Assembly: GCA_945906305.1 (NCBI GenBank)
Contig: CAMDQT010000020.1
Span: forward strand, 1 to 64,000
Length of the DNA: 64,000 nucleotides
From: Ferrithrix thermotolerans DSM 19514
Lineage (GTDB): Bacteria > Actinomycetota > Acidimicrobiia > Acidimicrobiales > CAIXPF01
Direction: 5' to 3'
Shown: piece by piece, positions 19,034-27,641 of the stretch
How the letters are laid out: every line of letters begins with the position of its first letter
Numbering within the stretch: position 1 is the first letter of the stretch
Notes under the pieces: generated by a model
What the model saw: only the letters and a program-made list of their open reading frames with translations
The model's database searches: none
What the model was told of the DNA's origin: nothing
Made by a program: the position numbers and the translations under genes

Positions 19034-22000
19034 ATGTGCGGAATCATCGCCGTCCTGCGGCGTCGGATCACGAGACCGATACTCAGCTCTGCCGCCCTCC
19101 TGGAGGCCGTCGCGTCGGCCGAGTTCGCCCTCCATGCGGTTGAGCATGCCGAGGAGTTGACCGTGGCCGTGGACGCGGCCTGCGCGCAACTCCGGGCGCT
19201 CGACCGCAAACTGCGTGGCATCGGCGGGGTCTACGCCCTGGTTGCTGATCGGGCGTTGGCGGCGCAGCTCGCCAGCCAGTTTCGTGGCCTCGGGGAGTTG
19301 GAAAGACTGATTGAGGCCCGTATCGATCGCGATGGAGCGGCGGGAAAGGTTGCTCCGCGCGAGATCGAAGCGCGTTCGGCGTCGTTGATCGCGCTGAAGG
19401 ACGTCCTGTGGGGACTCATCGTTGACCGTCAGCGCACCGTTGCGGCCGTGGCCGCTCTGGTAGGGGCCAACCCCACCATGTCGGGGGTGGGGGCCTTCCT
19501 GTCGATTCAGGAGGCGTTGTCAGCCATCGACCGGCTCGAGGTGCGCGGGCGTGACTCTGCTGGGCTGAACGTGTTGGTGCGAGGCCACGGCCTCGACGCT
19601 GAGGACGAGCAGCTCGCGGTCTTGCTCCGGGAACGGTTGGCCGACCCGCTGTTCGGTTCCGGTTCCGTCCGCGTTGGCGAGGGCGCGGTGTGGTCATTCG
19701 TCTACAAGGCGGCGGCGGAGATCGGCGAGTTGGGCGACAACGTGAGGACCATTCGGGCCGCGATTGAGGCCGATGCTCTGCTACGGCGCGTGGTGTCAGC
19801 ACCCGATGCAGAGGTGAACGTGCTGGGTCATACCCGCTGGGCGTCGGTGGGGATCATCTCTGGACCCAACGCACACCCGCTCAACTCCGAAGAGGTCGGC
19901 CGTGTCCCGGGCCCGTACTCGGCCGCCGCGCTCAACGGTGATGTCGACAATTTCGCCGATCTCAAGGCCGCCTACGGGCTGGCGATCCGCGGCGAGATCA
20001 CCACCGATGCCAAGGTCATTCCTACCCTGCTCAGCAGGGCCATGGAGGGTGGGCTGGGGGCGCTGGAGGCTTTCCGCCGGTCGGTGGCCCAGATGGAAGG
20101 GTCAGTGGCCATCGCCGCGCACACGGCGGCCGAGCCCGACCAGTTGCTGTTGGCCATTCGTGGATCAGGCCAGGCCCTGTACGTGGGGGTGACCGAGGAT
20201 GCGTACCTGGTGGCGAGCGAGCCATACGGCTTGGTGGAAGTGGCGGACAGCTATCTGCGTCTTGACGGAGAAACCCCGTCCGATCCAGCCAACCCTGTTG
20301 GCAGCCGAGGCCAGATCGTTGCGCTGCGCACCCGTGATGCAGGCGAGGTCATGGGCATTGCCCGCATTTCCTATGACGGCACCGAACTCCCGGTGGCCTC
20401 CGCCGAGATGGTTATCGCACAGATCACGACGCGGGACATCGACCGGGGCGACTACCCCCACTTCCTGCTGAAGGAGATCTCCGAATCGCCGGCCTCTTTC
20501 CGCAAGACACTGCGGGGCAAGCTGATCGACCGCAACGGCACCTTGGAAGTCGAACTAGGGGAGGAGACCCTTCCTCTGCGTATTCGTCGAGCGTTGGCTG
20601 ACGGCCGCATCCGTCGAGTCCTGGTCATTGGGCAGGGCACGGCGGCCATTGCCGGTCAGGCCCTGGCGCTGGCACTCGAGCATTTCCTACCCGCTGCGTC
20701 GTTGGAGGTATCGGCTCTGCCCGCCACGGAAGTGTCCGGATTCGGCCTCCGTGCAGACCTCTCCGACACCCTCACCGTGGCCATCAGCCAGTCCGGCACC
20801 ACCACGGACACCAACCGCACCGTTGATCTCATCCGGTCGCGGGGTGGCGCCGTGGTCGGTATCGTGAACCGACGCCAGTCCGACCTCACCGACAAGGCCG
20901 ATGGCGTTTTGTACACCTCTGATGGCCGCGACGTGGAGATGTCGGTGGCTTCGACCAAGGCCTTCTACTCCCAGATCGCCGCCGGTGTGTTACTTGCGGC
21001 AGCCATTGCGGACGTGGTGGGTGGACCCAATGACGACCGAACGCGGTCCTTTCGTCAGGACGTGCTCGCGGCGTTGGCCGACCTGCCCACTCAGATGCTG
21101 GCGACGCTCGACCTACGCCCTCAGATAGCCGATGCCGCCCGTCGGTTTGCGCCTCAGCGGCGTTATTGGGCGATTGTGGGCAACGGTCCGAACCTGATCG
21201 CGGCGCGTGAGGTGCGGATCAAACTGTCCGAGCTGTGTTACAAGTCCATCGCCTGTGATGTCACTGAAGACAAGAAGCACATAGATCTATCTTCGGAGCC
21301 GCTGATCTTGGTGTGCGCAGCCGGCCTCGCTGGTTCCACGGCCCTCGACGTCGCGAAAGAAGTCGGGATCTACCGAGCCCACCGAGCCGCGCCCATCGTG
21401 GTGGCATCGGAAGGACCGGAGCGTTATCCGGCGGCGTTGGCTTTCATCCAGGTCCCTGCGACGCATCCCATGCTGGCTTTCGTCCTCTCCGCCATGGTCG
21501 GGCACCTCTTCGGCTACGAAGCCGCGCTGGCCATCGACGCGCTGGCCGTGCCGTTGCGCGAGGCTCGTGCGGTCATCGAGCGTGCTGTCGCCCGCCGAGC
21601 ATCCAACGATGAACTACACAGCCTGGCCCGTGAGTTCGAGCCGTTCGCCACCCGGTTCTTCGACGAGCTGCGCTCCGGAAGCTATGACGGGCATCTTGAG
21701 GCCTCGACCGCCTCTCATCTCGGTTCGCTCTTTCGCTATGCCACCGGTGTCGTGCCGCTGGGCATCTTCCAGACCGAGTGGGGCAAGGTCGGAACCCCCA
21801 CCGTGGTCCTCGATGAGCTGACCAGGGCCCTCACCGCTGCCGTGGACGAACTCACCCGGCCGGTCGACGCCATCAAGCATCAGGCGAAGACGGTCACCGT
21901 GGGCATCTCGCGCTCCGACGAGTCTCTGTTGGAGACGGCGTTGGTGAGGGCCGTCATTGATGCCGGTGCCGCCCGGGATCAGCTCAATTACGACACCCTT

Positions 22001-22486
22001 CGGGCTCTTGCTGCGCTCACCCCGACCGTGCAGGAGGTCATCGGTTACACCCGGTACCGGCTCGAGGGCTCTGCCGATAGCGACTCGTGCAACATCGTGG
22101 TGACCGACCGTGGCGGTATCGCCCGTGACCTTCCCCTGCGGACTGAACGCAATCCCCGCTTGCGGGGCACCAAACACCTCGTGGCCTCGGAACAATTGGT
22201 TCTCGTGGCCAGGGGTCGGTCTGACGGGCGGCTCATCATCATCGTGCCCGAAACCAAGGGTGGGGAGACCACCGGAATCACCTTGCTCCACGTCCGGTTT
22301 CATGAGCTGTTGCCGATGGCCACCCTGCGCAGTGCGCTGATCGGCTATCGAAATCGCTACCGGGTACTCGAAGATGCGGTCACGGAGACCGAGCCCACCT
22401 TTCGGGAGGACCTTCTGGAGTCGATGGCGGTTTCGGAACTTCTCACCGAGCCGATCAGCACGCTGGCGGACCGCTGGCGGGTGTGA
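19034..22486 (+). CDS. Giant GlmS-like glutamine amidotransferase/double-SIS protein
   Basis: 1150 aa against ~610 for normal GlmS (glutamine:fructose-6-phosphate aminotransferase). The start MCGIIAVL gives the catalytic N-terminal Cys, with GAGGGGA upstream. Glutaminase pieces are all present but spread out: RGRDSAG near residue 170, HTRWAS near 266, NG near 302, TTDAKVIPTLL near 330. Helical inserts of ~150 and ~50 residues separate them. SIS1 (ISQSGTTTDT, SVASTKAF) spans ~525-690 and SIS2 ~705-840. The GlmS C-terminal tail is missing; instead ~295 unrecognised residues follow. Position after glmM suggests the GlmS role. The changed active-site surroundings leave a different amidotransfer or regulatory role possible. 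Confidence 0.8.
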   Translation: MCGIIAVLRRRITRPILSSAALLEAVASAEFALHAVEHAEELTVAVDAACAQLRALDRKLRGIGGVYALVADRALAAQLASQFRGLGELERLIEARIDRDGAAGKVAPREIEARSASLIALKDVLWGLIVDRQRTVAAVAALVGANPTMSGVGAFLSIQEALSAIDRLEVRGRDSAGLNVLVRGHGLDAEDEQLAVLLRERLADPLFGSGSVRVGEGAVWSFVYKAAAEIGELGDNVRTIRAAIEADALLRRVVSAPDAEVNVLGHTRWASVGIISGPNAHPLNSEEVGRVPGPYSAAALNGDVDNFADLKAAYGLAIRGEITTDAKVIPTLLSRAMEGGLGALEAFRRSVAQMEGSVAIAAHTAAEPDQLLLAIRGSGQALYVGVTEDAYLVASEPYGLVEVADSYLRLDGETPSDPANPVGSRGQIVALRTRDAGEVMGIARISYDGTELPVASAEMVIAQITTRDIDRGDYPHFLLKEISESPASFRKTLRGKLIDRNGTLEVELGEETLPLRIRRALADGRIRRVLVIGQGTAAIAGQALALALEHFLPAASLEVSALPATEVSGFGLRADLSDTLTVAISQSGTTTDTNRTVDLIRSRGGAVVGIVNRRQSDLTDKADGVLYTSDGRDVEMSVASTKAFYSQIAAGVLLAAAIADVVGGPNDDRTRSFRQDVLAALADLPTQMLATLDLRPQIADAARRFAPQRRYWAIVGNGPNLIAAREVRIKLSELCYKSIACDVTEDKKHIDLSSEPLILVCAAGLAGSTALDVAKEVGIYRAHRAAPIVVASEGPERYPAALAFIQVPATHPMLAFVLSAMVGHLFGYEAALAIDALAVPLREARAVIERAVARRASNDELHSLAREFEPFATRFFDELRSGSYDGHLEASTASHLGSLFRYATGVVPLGIFQTEWGKVGTPTVVLDELTRALTAAVDELTRPVDAIKHQAKTVTVGISRSDESLLETALVRAVIDAGAARDQLNYDTLRALAALTPTVQEVIGYTRYRLEGSADSDSCNIVVTDRGGIARDLPLRTERNPRLRGTKHLVASEQLVLVARGRSDGRLIIIVPETKGGETTGITLLHVRFHELLPMATLRSALIGYRNRYRVLEDAVTETEPTFREDLLESMAVSELLTEPISTLADRWRV

Positions 22487-22511
22487 GATCCGCCGCCGGT
22501 CCTCGGTGGCG

Positions 22512-22517
22512 TAGCCT
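22512..22517 (+). promoter_or_regulatory. -10 box for a probably leaderless acpS transcript
   Basis: TAGCCT ends seven bases before the GTG at 22525, a spacing expected for a leaderless actinobacterial start. It supports the shorter AcpS start over the GTG at 22483 that overlaps the previous gene. A second TAGCCT lies at 18975-18980, before the GlmS-like gene. Confidence 0.4.
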
Positions 22518-22524
22518 CGCGAGG

Positions 22525-22890
22525 GTGATCGGGCTTGGGGTGGACACGGTTGAGGTTGATCGCTTCCGCCGCGTGCTGGCGCGAACGCCGGGGTTGGTGG
22601 CCCGGGTGTTCACCGAGGACGAGCGTCGCTATGCCGCCCAGCAGCAGGACCCGACCGAGCGCTTGGCCGTGCGCTTCGCGGCGAAGGAAGCGGTGATGAA
22701 AGTTCTCGGCGTGGGTATCGGTGCCATACGTCTGAACGACATAGAGGTGATCCATACCGCCTGCGGAGCACCAGGGCTGCGCTTGCATGGGACGGCGGCC
22801 GACCTCGCTGCTCATCGCGGGGTCAAGCAGTGGTGGTTGTCGCTCACCCACACCCAGTTGGTCGCAACGGCGGTGGCGGCGGCGGAATGA
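22525..22890 (+). CDS. acpS: Holo-[acyl-carrier-protein] synthase
   Basis: 121 aa. AcpS moves the 4'-phosphopantetheine arm from CoA to apo-ACP. VIGLGVDTVEVDRFRRVLAR holds the metal-binding Asp, and RLAVRFAAKEAVMKVLG holds the catalytic FxxKExxxK block. The C-terminal WLSLTHTQLVATAVA is the usual end. The GTG at 22525 makes the family N-terminus begin correctly. The previous gene ends 38 bases earlier and nnr overlaps by four bases. Confidence 0.92.
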   Translation: MIGLGVDTVEVDRFRRVLARTPGLVARVFTEDERRYAAQQQDPTERLAVRFAAKEAVMKVLGVGIGAIRLNDIEVIHTACGAPGLRLHGTAADLAAHRGVKQWWLSLTHTQLVATAVAAAE

Positions 22891-24284
22891 TCCCCATCGT
22901 CACCCCGGCCGAAATGAGGGCTATCGACTCCGCCGCACCGTACCCGGTCGAGGTGCTGATTGAACGGGCCGGCGCCGCCACTGCGTTTGCCGCCCTGCGC
23001 GTGCTGGGATCGGGCTACGGCAAACGCGTCGTGGTGCTAGCGGGCAAGGGCAACAACGGAAACGATGGCCGTTCGGCCGCCCGAAGGTTGGCGGCGCGTG
23101 GAGTTCGGGTGGCGATGATCGCTCCGGGGGACAGCCTCCCGTCGGGCCCGGTGCCCGATCTCGTGATCGACTCGGCATTCGGGACCGGCTTTCGGGGCAC
23201 GTGGTCGCCGCCTCGGGTAGGAGCGGTGCCGGTCCTGGCCGTGGACATCCCGAGTGGCGTCGACGGCCTCACCGGAAATGCCGAACCGGCAGGGGCGCTT
23301 GAGGCCATGGCCACCGTGACCTTCGCCGCGCTCAAACCGGGGCTGGTCCTGCTGCCCGGTCGCACCTTGTGTGGCAGGGTGACCATCGCCCAGATCGGCC
23401 TGGACTGCAGCTCGGCGCGTGCGTGGCAGGTCGAAGGGCCCGACGTCGCATCCTGGGTCCCTCCTCGACCGGTGGACAGCCACAAGTGGCGTCACGCCTG
23501 TTGGGTGGTGGCGGGGTCTCCGACCATGCCGGGGGCGTCGTATCTGTGCGTGAAGGCGGCTATGCGCGCTGGTTGTGGTTACGTCCGGCTCAGCTCACCA
23601 GGCGTGGAGCGATCGATTGGCGCGCCCACTGAGTCGGTGTACCACCCCTTGCCCGGCGCGGCTTGGGCCGATGGGCTCAGCGCAGATGTGACACGGTTCG
23701 CGTCGATGGTGATCGGCCCCGGGCTGGGACGGTCGGAGGACGGTGACGCCGAGATCCGGCGGGCGGTGGCCGCCTCGCCACTTCCGCTGGTGCTTGATGG
23801 TGACGGGCTGTCGGCGTTGGGGGAGCAGGCCCCAGTCGTGCTGCAGCACCGCTCTGCGGGCACGGTGCTGACCCCTCACGATGGCGAGTTCGAACGTCTG
23901 ACGGGCCATCGGGCCGGATTGGATCGATTCGCTGCAGTGAGGGACCTGGCAGCAGCATGCCGCTCGGTTGTGCTTCTGAAGGGTCCGACCACGGTGGTGG
24001 CTGATCCGCAAGGACGGGTCGGCGTGTCGGTGTCCGGCGATGACCGCTTGGCCACTGCTGGCAGCGGTGACGTGCTGGCGGGCATCATCGGCGCGCTGCT
24101 CGCCCAGGGGCTCGACCCATGGCGAGCGGCCTTGGCTGGGGCCGAACTTCATGGCCGGGCCGCTCGCCGGGGTCCGGTGCGCGGCCTGGTGGCGGGCGAC
24201 TTGGTCGACCTGCTGCCCCAGGTCTGGGACGACATTGCGCAGCCTTGTGGGCCCACGGACGCCCGAACGCTGGTTGGCCCGTGA
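22887..24284 (+). CDS. nnr: Bifunctional NAD(P)H-hydrate epimerase/dehydratase
   Basis: 465 aa repair enzyme for hydrated NAD(P)H. The YjeF-N epimerase domain (residues ~1-190) contains GKGNNGNDGRSAARRLAARG. The ADP-dependent dehydratase domain (~200-465, ribokinase-like) contains GSPTMPGA near 209, LDGDGL, LTPHDGEFERLTG near 328 and TAGSGDVLAGIIGALLAQG near 390. ATG at 22887 overlaps the acpS stop (ATGA). The next gene, alr, overlaps by four bases. The epimerase half is slightly short for the family. Confidence 0.94.
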   Translation: MIPIVTPAEMRAIDSAAPYPVEVLIERAGAATAFAALRVLGSGYGKRVVVLAGKGNNGNDGRSAARRLAARGVRVAMIAPGDSLPSGPVPDLVIDSAFGTGFRGTWSPPRVGAVPVLAVDIPSGVDGLTGNAEPAGALEAMATVTFAALKPGLVLLPGRTLCGRVTIAQIGLDCSSARAWQVEGPDVASWVPPRPVDSHKWRHACWVVAGSPTMPGASYLCVKAAMRAGCGYVRLSSPGVERSIGAPTESVYHPLPGAAWADGLSADVTRFASMVIGPGLGRSEDGDAEIRRAVAASPLPLVLDGDGLSALGEQAPVVLQHRSAGTVLTPHDGEFERLTGHRAGLDRFAAVRDLAAACRSVVLLKGPTTVVADPQGRVGVSVSGDDRLATAGSGDVLAGIIGALLAQGLDPWRAALAGAELHGRAARRGPVRGLVAGDLVDLLPQVWDDIAQPCGPTDARTLVGP

Positions 24285-25399
24285 CTCGTTCCTGGGTGGA
24301 CATTGACCACGCCGCCATTCGTCACAATCTGGCGGTGATACGGCGCGCCGTCGGGCCGGGTCCCCAACTGTGCGCTGTGGTCAAGGCGGACGGGTATGGC
24401 CATGGCGCCCTCGAGGTTGCCCAGACCGCCCTCGCCGCTGGAGCGAGTTCGCTTGCGGTGGCCCACGCCCACGAAGGAGCCGCGCTCAGGGTTGGCGGGG
24501 TGGAGGCGGTGATCTTGCTGCTGTCCGAGCCGGTCGACGCCGATGAGGTTCGGGCGGTGGTGGCTCACGGGCTGCAGTCGGCGGTGTACACCGAGGCTGG
24601 GATTGATGCCCTGGCGGCAACTGGTGCGAAACTCGATGTGCACCTGAAGGTGGATACCGGGATGCGCCGGGTCGGAGCCGAAGCATCTGATGTCCTCGTT
24701 CTGGCCGAGCGGATCAGAGCGGCACAGCACCTGCGTCTACAGGGTTTATGGACCCACTGCGCGGTGGCCGACGAGCCCGAAAACGACTTCACCGCCTTGC
24801 AGTTCGCCCGCTTTGCCGAAGTGGTGAATCGCCTCGAGGCGGCGGGGTTCGTGGTACCGGTCCGCCACGTCCGCAACTCCGCCGCACTCTTCGCTCACCC
24901 TGGGAGCCATTTCGAACTGGTGCGACCGGGTATCGCCATCTACGGGGTGGCTCCCGCCCCGGCGCTGGCTTGCCGAGCCGAGGTGGCGGACCTAGTCCCG
25001 GTGCTGAGCTGGTATTCACAGCTGAGCATGGTGAAACGGGTGCCGGCCGGGGAGGGTGTCTCCTACGGACACCATCGCCGTACCGAACGCGACACCGTCG
25101 TAGCAACCGTGCCCGTCGGTTACGCCGACGGCCTGCCCAGATCGTGGGGGTTGAACGGTGGCGTCGTGCTCGTGGGGGGTCGTCGCTGCCCGATACTCGG
25201 GGTGGTGACCATGGACCAAGTGATGATCGACTGTGGCCCCGATGCCGAGGTCCTCAGAGGCGATCAGGTGGTGCTGATCGGCCGTCAAGGCCAGGCCGAG
25301 ATCACCGCGACCGAAGTGGCGACCGGCACCGACACCACCGCCTACGAGATTCTCACCCGCATCGGCCCTCGGGTGCTCCGCCGGCACGTCAATCGGTAG
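24281..25399 (+). CDS. alr: Alanine racemase
   Basis: 372 aa PLP enzyme making D-alanine for peptidoglycan. The PLP lysine is K35 in VVKADGYGHGA, the catalytic tyrosine is in GVSYGHHR near residue 260, and VPVGYADGLPR and TMDQVMIDCG are typical. GTG at 24281 overlaps the nnr stop by four bases. Sequence upstream in the same frame reads through nnr. In actinobacteria alr is normally followed closely by tsaE. Here 35 kb of flagellar genes intervene. Confidence 0.96.
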   Translation: MTRSWVDIDHAAIRHNLAVIRRAVGPGPQLCAVVKADGYGHGALEVAQTALAAGASSLAVAHAHEGAALRVGGVEAVILLLSEPVDADEVRAVVAHGLQSAVYTEAGIDALAATGAKLDVHLKVDTGMRRVGAEASDVLVLAERIRAAQHLRLQGLWTHCAVADEPENDFTALQFARFAEVVNRLEAAGFVVPVRHVRNSAALFAHPGSHFELVRPGIAIYGVAPAPALACRAEVADLVPVLSWYSQLSMVKRVPAGEGVSYGHHRRTERDTVVATVPVGYADGLPRSWGLNGGVVLVGGRRCPILGVVTMDQVMIDCGPDAEVLRGDQVVLIGRQGQAEITATEVATGTDTTAYEILTRIGPRVLRRHVNR

Positions 25400-25431
25400 G
25401 GGACCACAAGGGCTGGGTCGCGGACCGGCGA

Positions 25432-25851
25432 TCAGGCCAGGTGCGCCTGCACCGACAATGCCTCGTCGGGGAGGATGATCTGGCGCGCCCGGTTGACCGC
25501 CACGTTCACCACGATGGGGGCGCGCAGGTTGGCAGTGAACAATTGCTTGTCGCGGTCCACGCTGACCAGGCAACAGATGAACGCGTCGCCGGCGTCGTCG
25601 AGGGCGATTGCCGCTTGGTCATCGTCGTGGAGCACGAGTTCATAGTCGGCAAAGAACGACCACGGCACCACGGTCAGAAACGCTAGGTCGCCTTCGTCGA
25701 TGGATTGCAGCCAGTAATAATCGGGGTTGTTCTCGACTTCGATGAGTAGAGCCCGCGTGAAGTGTGGGAACCCAGGGATGCCGTCTGCAAAGCCGACAAC
25801 TCGGTGCTCGTCAAGCTCGAGCGCTCCGAAACGGGTGGTCTGCACTTCCAT
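25432..25851 (-). CDS. fliW: Flagellar assembly factor FliW
   Basis: 139 aa from the ATG at 25851 (MEVQTTRFGALELDEHRVVGFADGIPGFP). An in-frame ATG at 25881 would add ten residues. FliW binds cytoplasmic flagellin and, when freed, antagonises CsrA, as shown in Bacillus. Conserved motifs are F.DGIPGFP, FLTVVPWSFFADYELVL-like and LRAPIVVNVAVNRARQIIL. It is convergent with alr and lies near csrA and a flagellin with a CsrA-type leader, so the full partner-switch set is present. Confidence 0.92.
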   Translation of the reverse strand: MEVQTTRFGALELDEHRVVGFADGIPGFPHFTRALLIEVENNPDYYWLQSIDEGDLAFLTVVPWSFFADYELVLHDDDQAAIALDDAGDAFICCLVSVDRDKQLFTANLRAPIVVNVAVNRARQIILPDEALSVQAHLA

Positions 25852-25928
25852 AAGACGGTGATCTTTCTCTTTGCTGGACATTGCTGGCCAGGGTCTGCGG
25901 TCATCGACCGCACGGCACAGTGGTGGGG

Positions 25929-26585
25929 CTAGCTGGCTGAACGATAGGTCCAGTGCCAGGGTTCGCCGGCGACATCCTCGAAGAAGCCGTAGCGCCACGC
26001 GTTGTTGCGCATCCAGCTTTGAGCCTTGACGTCGAGATCGAGATCGACGGCCAGACCCCAGCCATGGTTGCTGGTACCGGGCACGGCCCCTAGGCCACCC
26101 TGGTTGTACAGTCCGACCTTGTCCGCGACGCCTACCTGACCAGCGTAATCTCGGTAGCTGTCGGTCACCCCGAGGCTGACACTGTCGCGGCGGGCGGCGT
26201 TCGCCAGACGGATGTAGGCGTCCGCGGCGGGTCTGGCCAGGCGATGGTTGCCCTGGCCGATCGAGTACAGCATCGAGTCGGGTAGACGACCGTTGCCCGC
26301 GGTACGCATGGCTACCGACGTAGTGACCGGTGGCATGGTTGCCGGTTTGGAGGCGTAAACAGGGGTGGTTCCGAGCGCGCTCATGAGCATGGCGTTTGGG
26401 GTGGATTTGGCCCCGCTGGCCCCGCTGGCCGCGTTGGCCGCTGTTTGGAGCGCTTGTTGGAAGGATGACTGGTCGCGGCTCAACCCCAGGGTCGGCGAGC
26501 TCGTTGACGCCGAGAGCGCGGCCTGCATCCCAAGCATGCGTTGGATCTCCGTGATCCTGGTGCGTACGTTGGCGAAGTCGGCCAT
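25929..26585 (-). CDS. M15-type D-alanyl-D-alanine carboxypeptidase-like protein in flagellar cluster
   Basis: 218 aa from ATG at 26585 (MADFANVRTRITEIQRMLG); a GTG at 26621 would add 12 residues. The C-terminal half is a zinc peptidase of the VanY/M15 family. SNHGWGLAVDLDL supplies the first His and Asp ligands, and EPWHWTY the Glu and last His. TDSYRDYAGQ precedes them. Residues ~20-90 are a low-complexity Ala/Ser/Thr linker. No signal peptide is obvious, which raises the possibility of export through the flagellar apparatus. It probably trims peptidoglycan for rod passage. It diverges from csrA across a shared palindrome. Confidence 0.82.
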   Translation of the reverse strand: MADFANVRTRITEIQRMLGMQAALSASTSSPTLGLSRDQSSFQQALQTAANAASGASGAKSTPNAMLMSALGTTPVYASKPATMPPVTTSVAMRTAGNGRLPDSMLYSIGQGNHRLARPAADAYIRLANAARRDSVSLGVTDSYRDYAGQVGVADKVGLYNQGGLGAVPGTSNHGWGLAVDLDLDVKAQSWMRNNAWRYGFFEDVAGEPWHWTYRSAS

Positions 26586-26638
26586 CGACGCGTTGGCGTT
26601 GCCCAGGGCAAGAAACGTCACAGGTTTGGAATCGGCGC

Positions 26639-26654
26639 TAGGACGATGGTCCTA
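26639..26654. promoter_or_regulatory. Flagellar palindrome, copy 1
   Basis: TAGGAC-GATG-GTCCTA, a perfect 6-bp inverted repeat with a 4-base centre, lies between the divergent M15 peptidase gene and csrA. The same sequence, arms and centre, recurs with minor changes before flagellin 1 and flgB. A copy with a different centre lies before the HEXXH peptidase-flagellin 2 pair. Confidence 0.55.
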
Positions 26655-26734
26655 AAGAGCTATCCCCAACCCGGGTAACTGGATTTACCTCGCGGTGAGT
26701 AATCGGAGGCTGACTTAGAGTATGGTCCCTAGCG

Positions 26735-26983
26735 ATGCTGGTACTCACACGACGTACGAACCAGTCCATTGTCATCGGAACCGACGTAACCATCACGGTG
26801 GTTGAAATCCGCGGCGAACAAGTGCGAATCGGCATTACTGCACCGAAGCATGTTTCGGTCCACCGCGAAGAGGTCCTAGACCAAATCCGTGATCAGAACC
26901 GTCAGGCGGCGGAAGTAATCGGTTCCGATACCGACCTGCTGCCTCGGCGCTCTGCGGACAACGCTCGCAACGGCGGGCGCTGA
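26735..26983 (+). CDS. csrA: Carbon storage regulator CsrA
   Basis: 82 aa RNA-binding dimer that blocks translation at GGA motifs. MLVLTRRTNQSIVIGTDVTITVVEIRGEQVRIGITAPKHVSVHREEV is a full CsrA fold with the conserved L4/R6-R7 and V/R RNA-contact residues. The ~25-residue C-terminal tail is variable. TAGAGT (26716-26721) lies 13 bases before the ATG and may be its -10. Its likely target is the flagellin 1 leader, with FliW as antagonist. Confidence 0.95.
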   Translation: MLVLTRRTNQSIVIGTDVTITVVEIRGEQVRIGITAPKHVSVHREEVLDQIRDQNRQAAEVIGSDTDLLPRRSADNARNGGR

Positions 26984-27125
26984 GTTCCTGCTTTTTGGCC
27001 CGGGCGGGCAATGAAGCGAGGAGCTTAATAGTTCGATTTCCCCACGTTGGCGGTTTCAGCCCGCCCGTCGCGTAGGTCGAAATACTCATGGGACCATTTA
27101 CCGAGGTCCGAGGAGTTGTACGACC

Positions 27126-27641
27126 ATGGACGAGTTCATCGCTCTGCTGAACGATCAGCGTCAGCTGTTGGACGACCTGCTGTACCGGCTGGTCGCCGCT
27201 CGAGGCGTACTTGCAGCGGGCGAGATCCGATTCGTGGGCCGAGCTTCGGCTGAGATCGAGACGGTGATAAACGAGATCTACGGGGCGGAGAGCCGTCGTT
27301 CTGACGCCATCGCCCAGATCGCGGTGCATCTCGGGATCGCGCCGAAACAGATCACCCTGCGCTCCTTGGCCCAAGCAGCCCCCGAGCCGTACCACAGCGT
27401 GCTCGAACACCTGCACGGCGAGTTCCTTCGTCTCGCGGACGAAATCGAGCGGGCCATCGCCACCAACAGGTCCCTTGCAGCAAAGGGTGCCGCAGAGCTC
27501 AGCCGGATGCTCACCGCGCTCGGCTCGTCTCCGAGCCCTGATCGACCACTGACATACGGCCCCAACGTCCGTCGCCGGACGGTAGAAAGCCGCACCGGAT
27601 CTGCGGCCCTCAACCCCTACCGAGGAGGTAACCGATCATGA
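27126..27641 (+). CDS. flgN: FlgN-like export chaperone for FlgK/FlgL
   Basis: 171 aa, almost entirely helical (MDEFIALLNDQRQLLDDLLYRLVAARGVLAAGE...), with a variable basic C-terminus ending NPYRGGNRS. That length, composition and position directly before flgK match FlgN, the chaperone of the hook-filament junction proteins. The C-terminal NPY..G segment resembles the end of FlgN proteins. Its stop overlaps the flgK ATG (ATGA). Sequence identity in this family is low, so the call leans on context. Confidence 0.8.
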   Translation: MDEFIALLNDQRQLLDDLLYRLVAARGVLAAGEIRFVGRASAEIETVINEIYGAESRRSDAIAQIAVHLGIAPKQITLRSLAQAAPEPYHSVLEHLHGEFLRLADEIERAIATNRSLAAKGAAELSRMLTALGSSPSPDRPLTYGPNVRRRTVESRTGSAALNPYRGGNRS

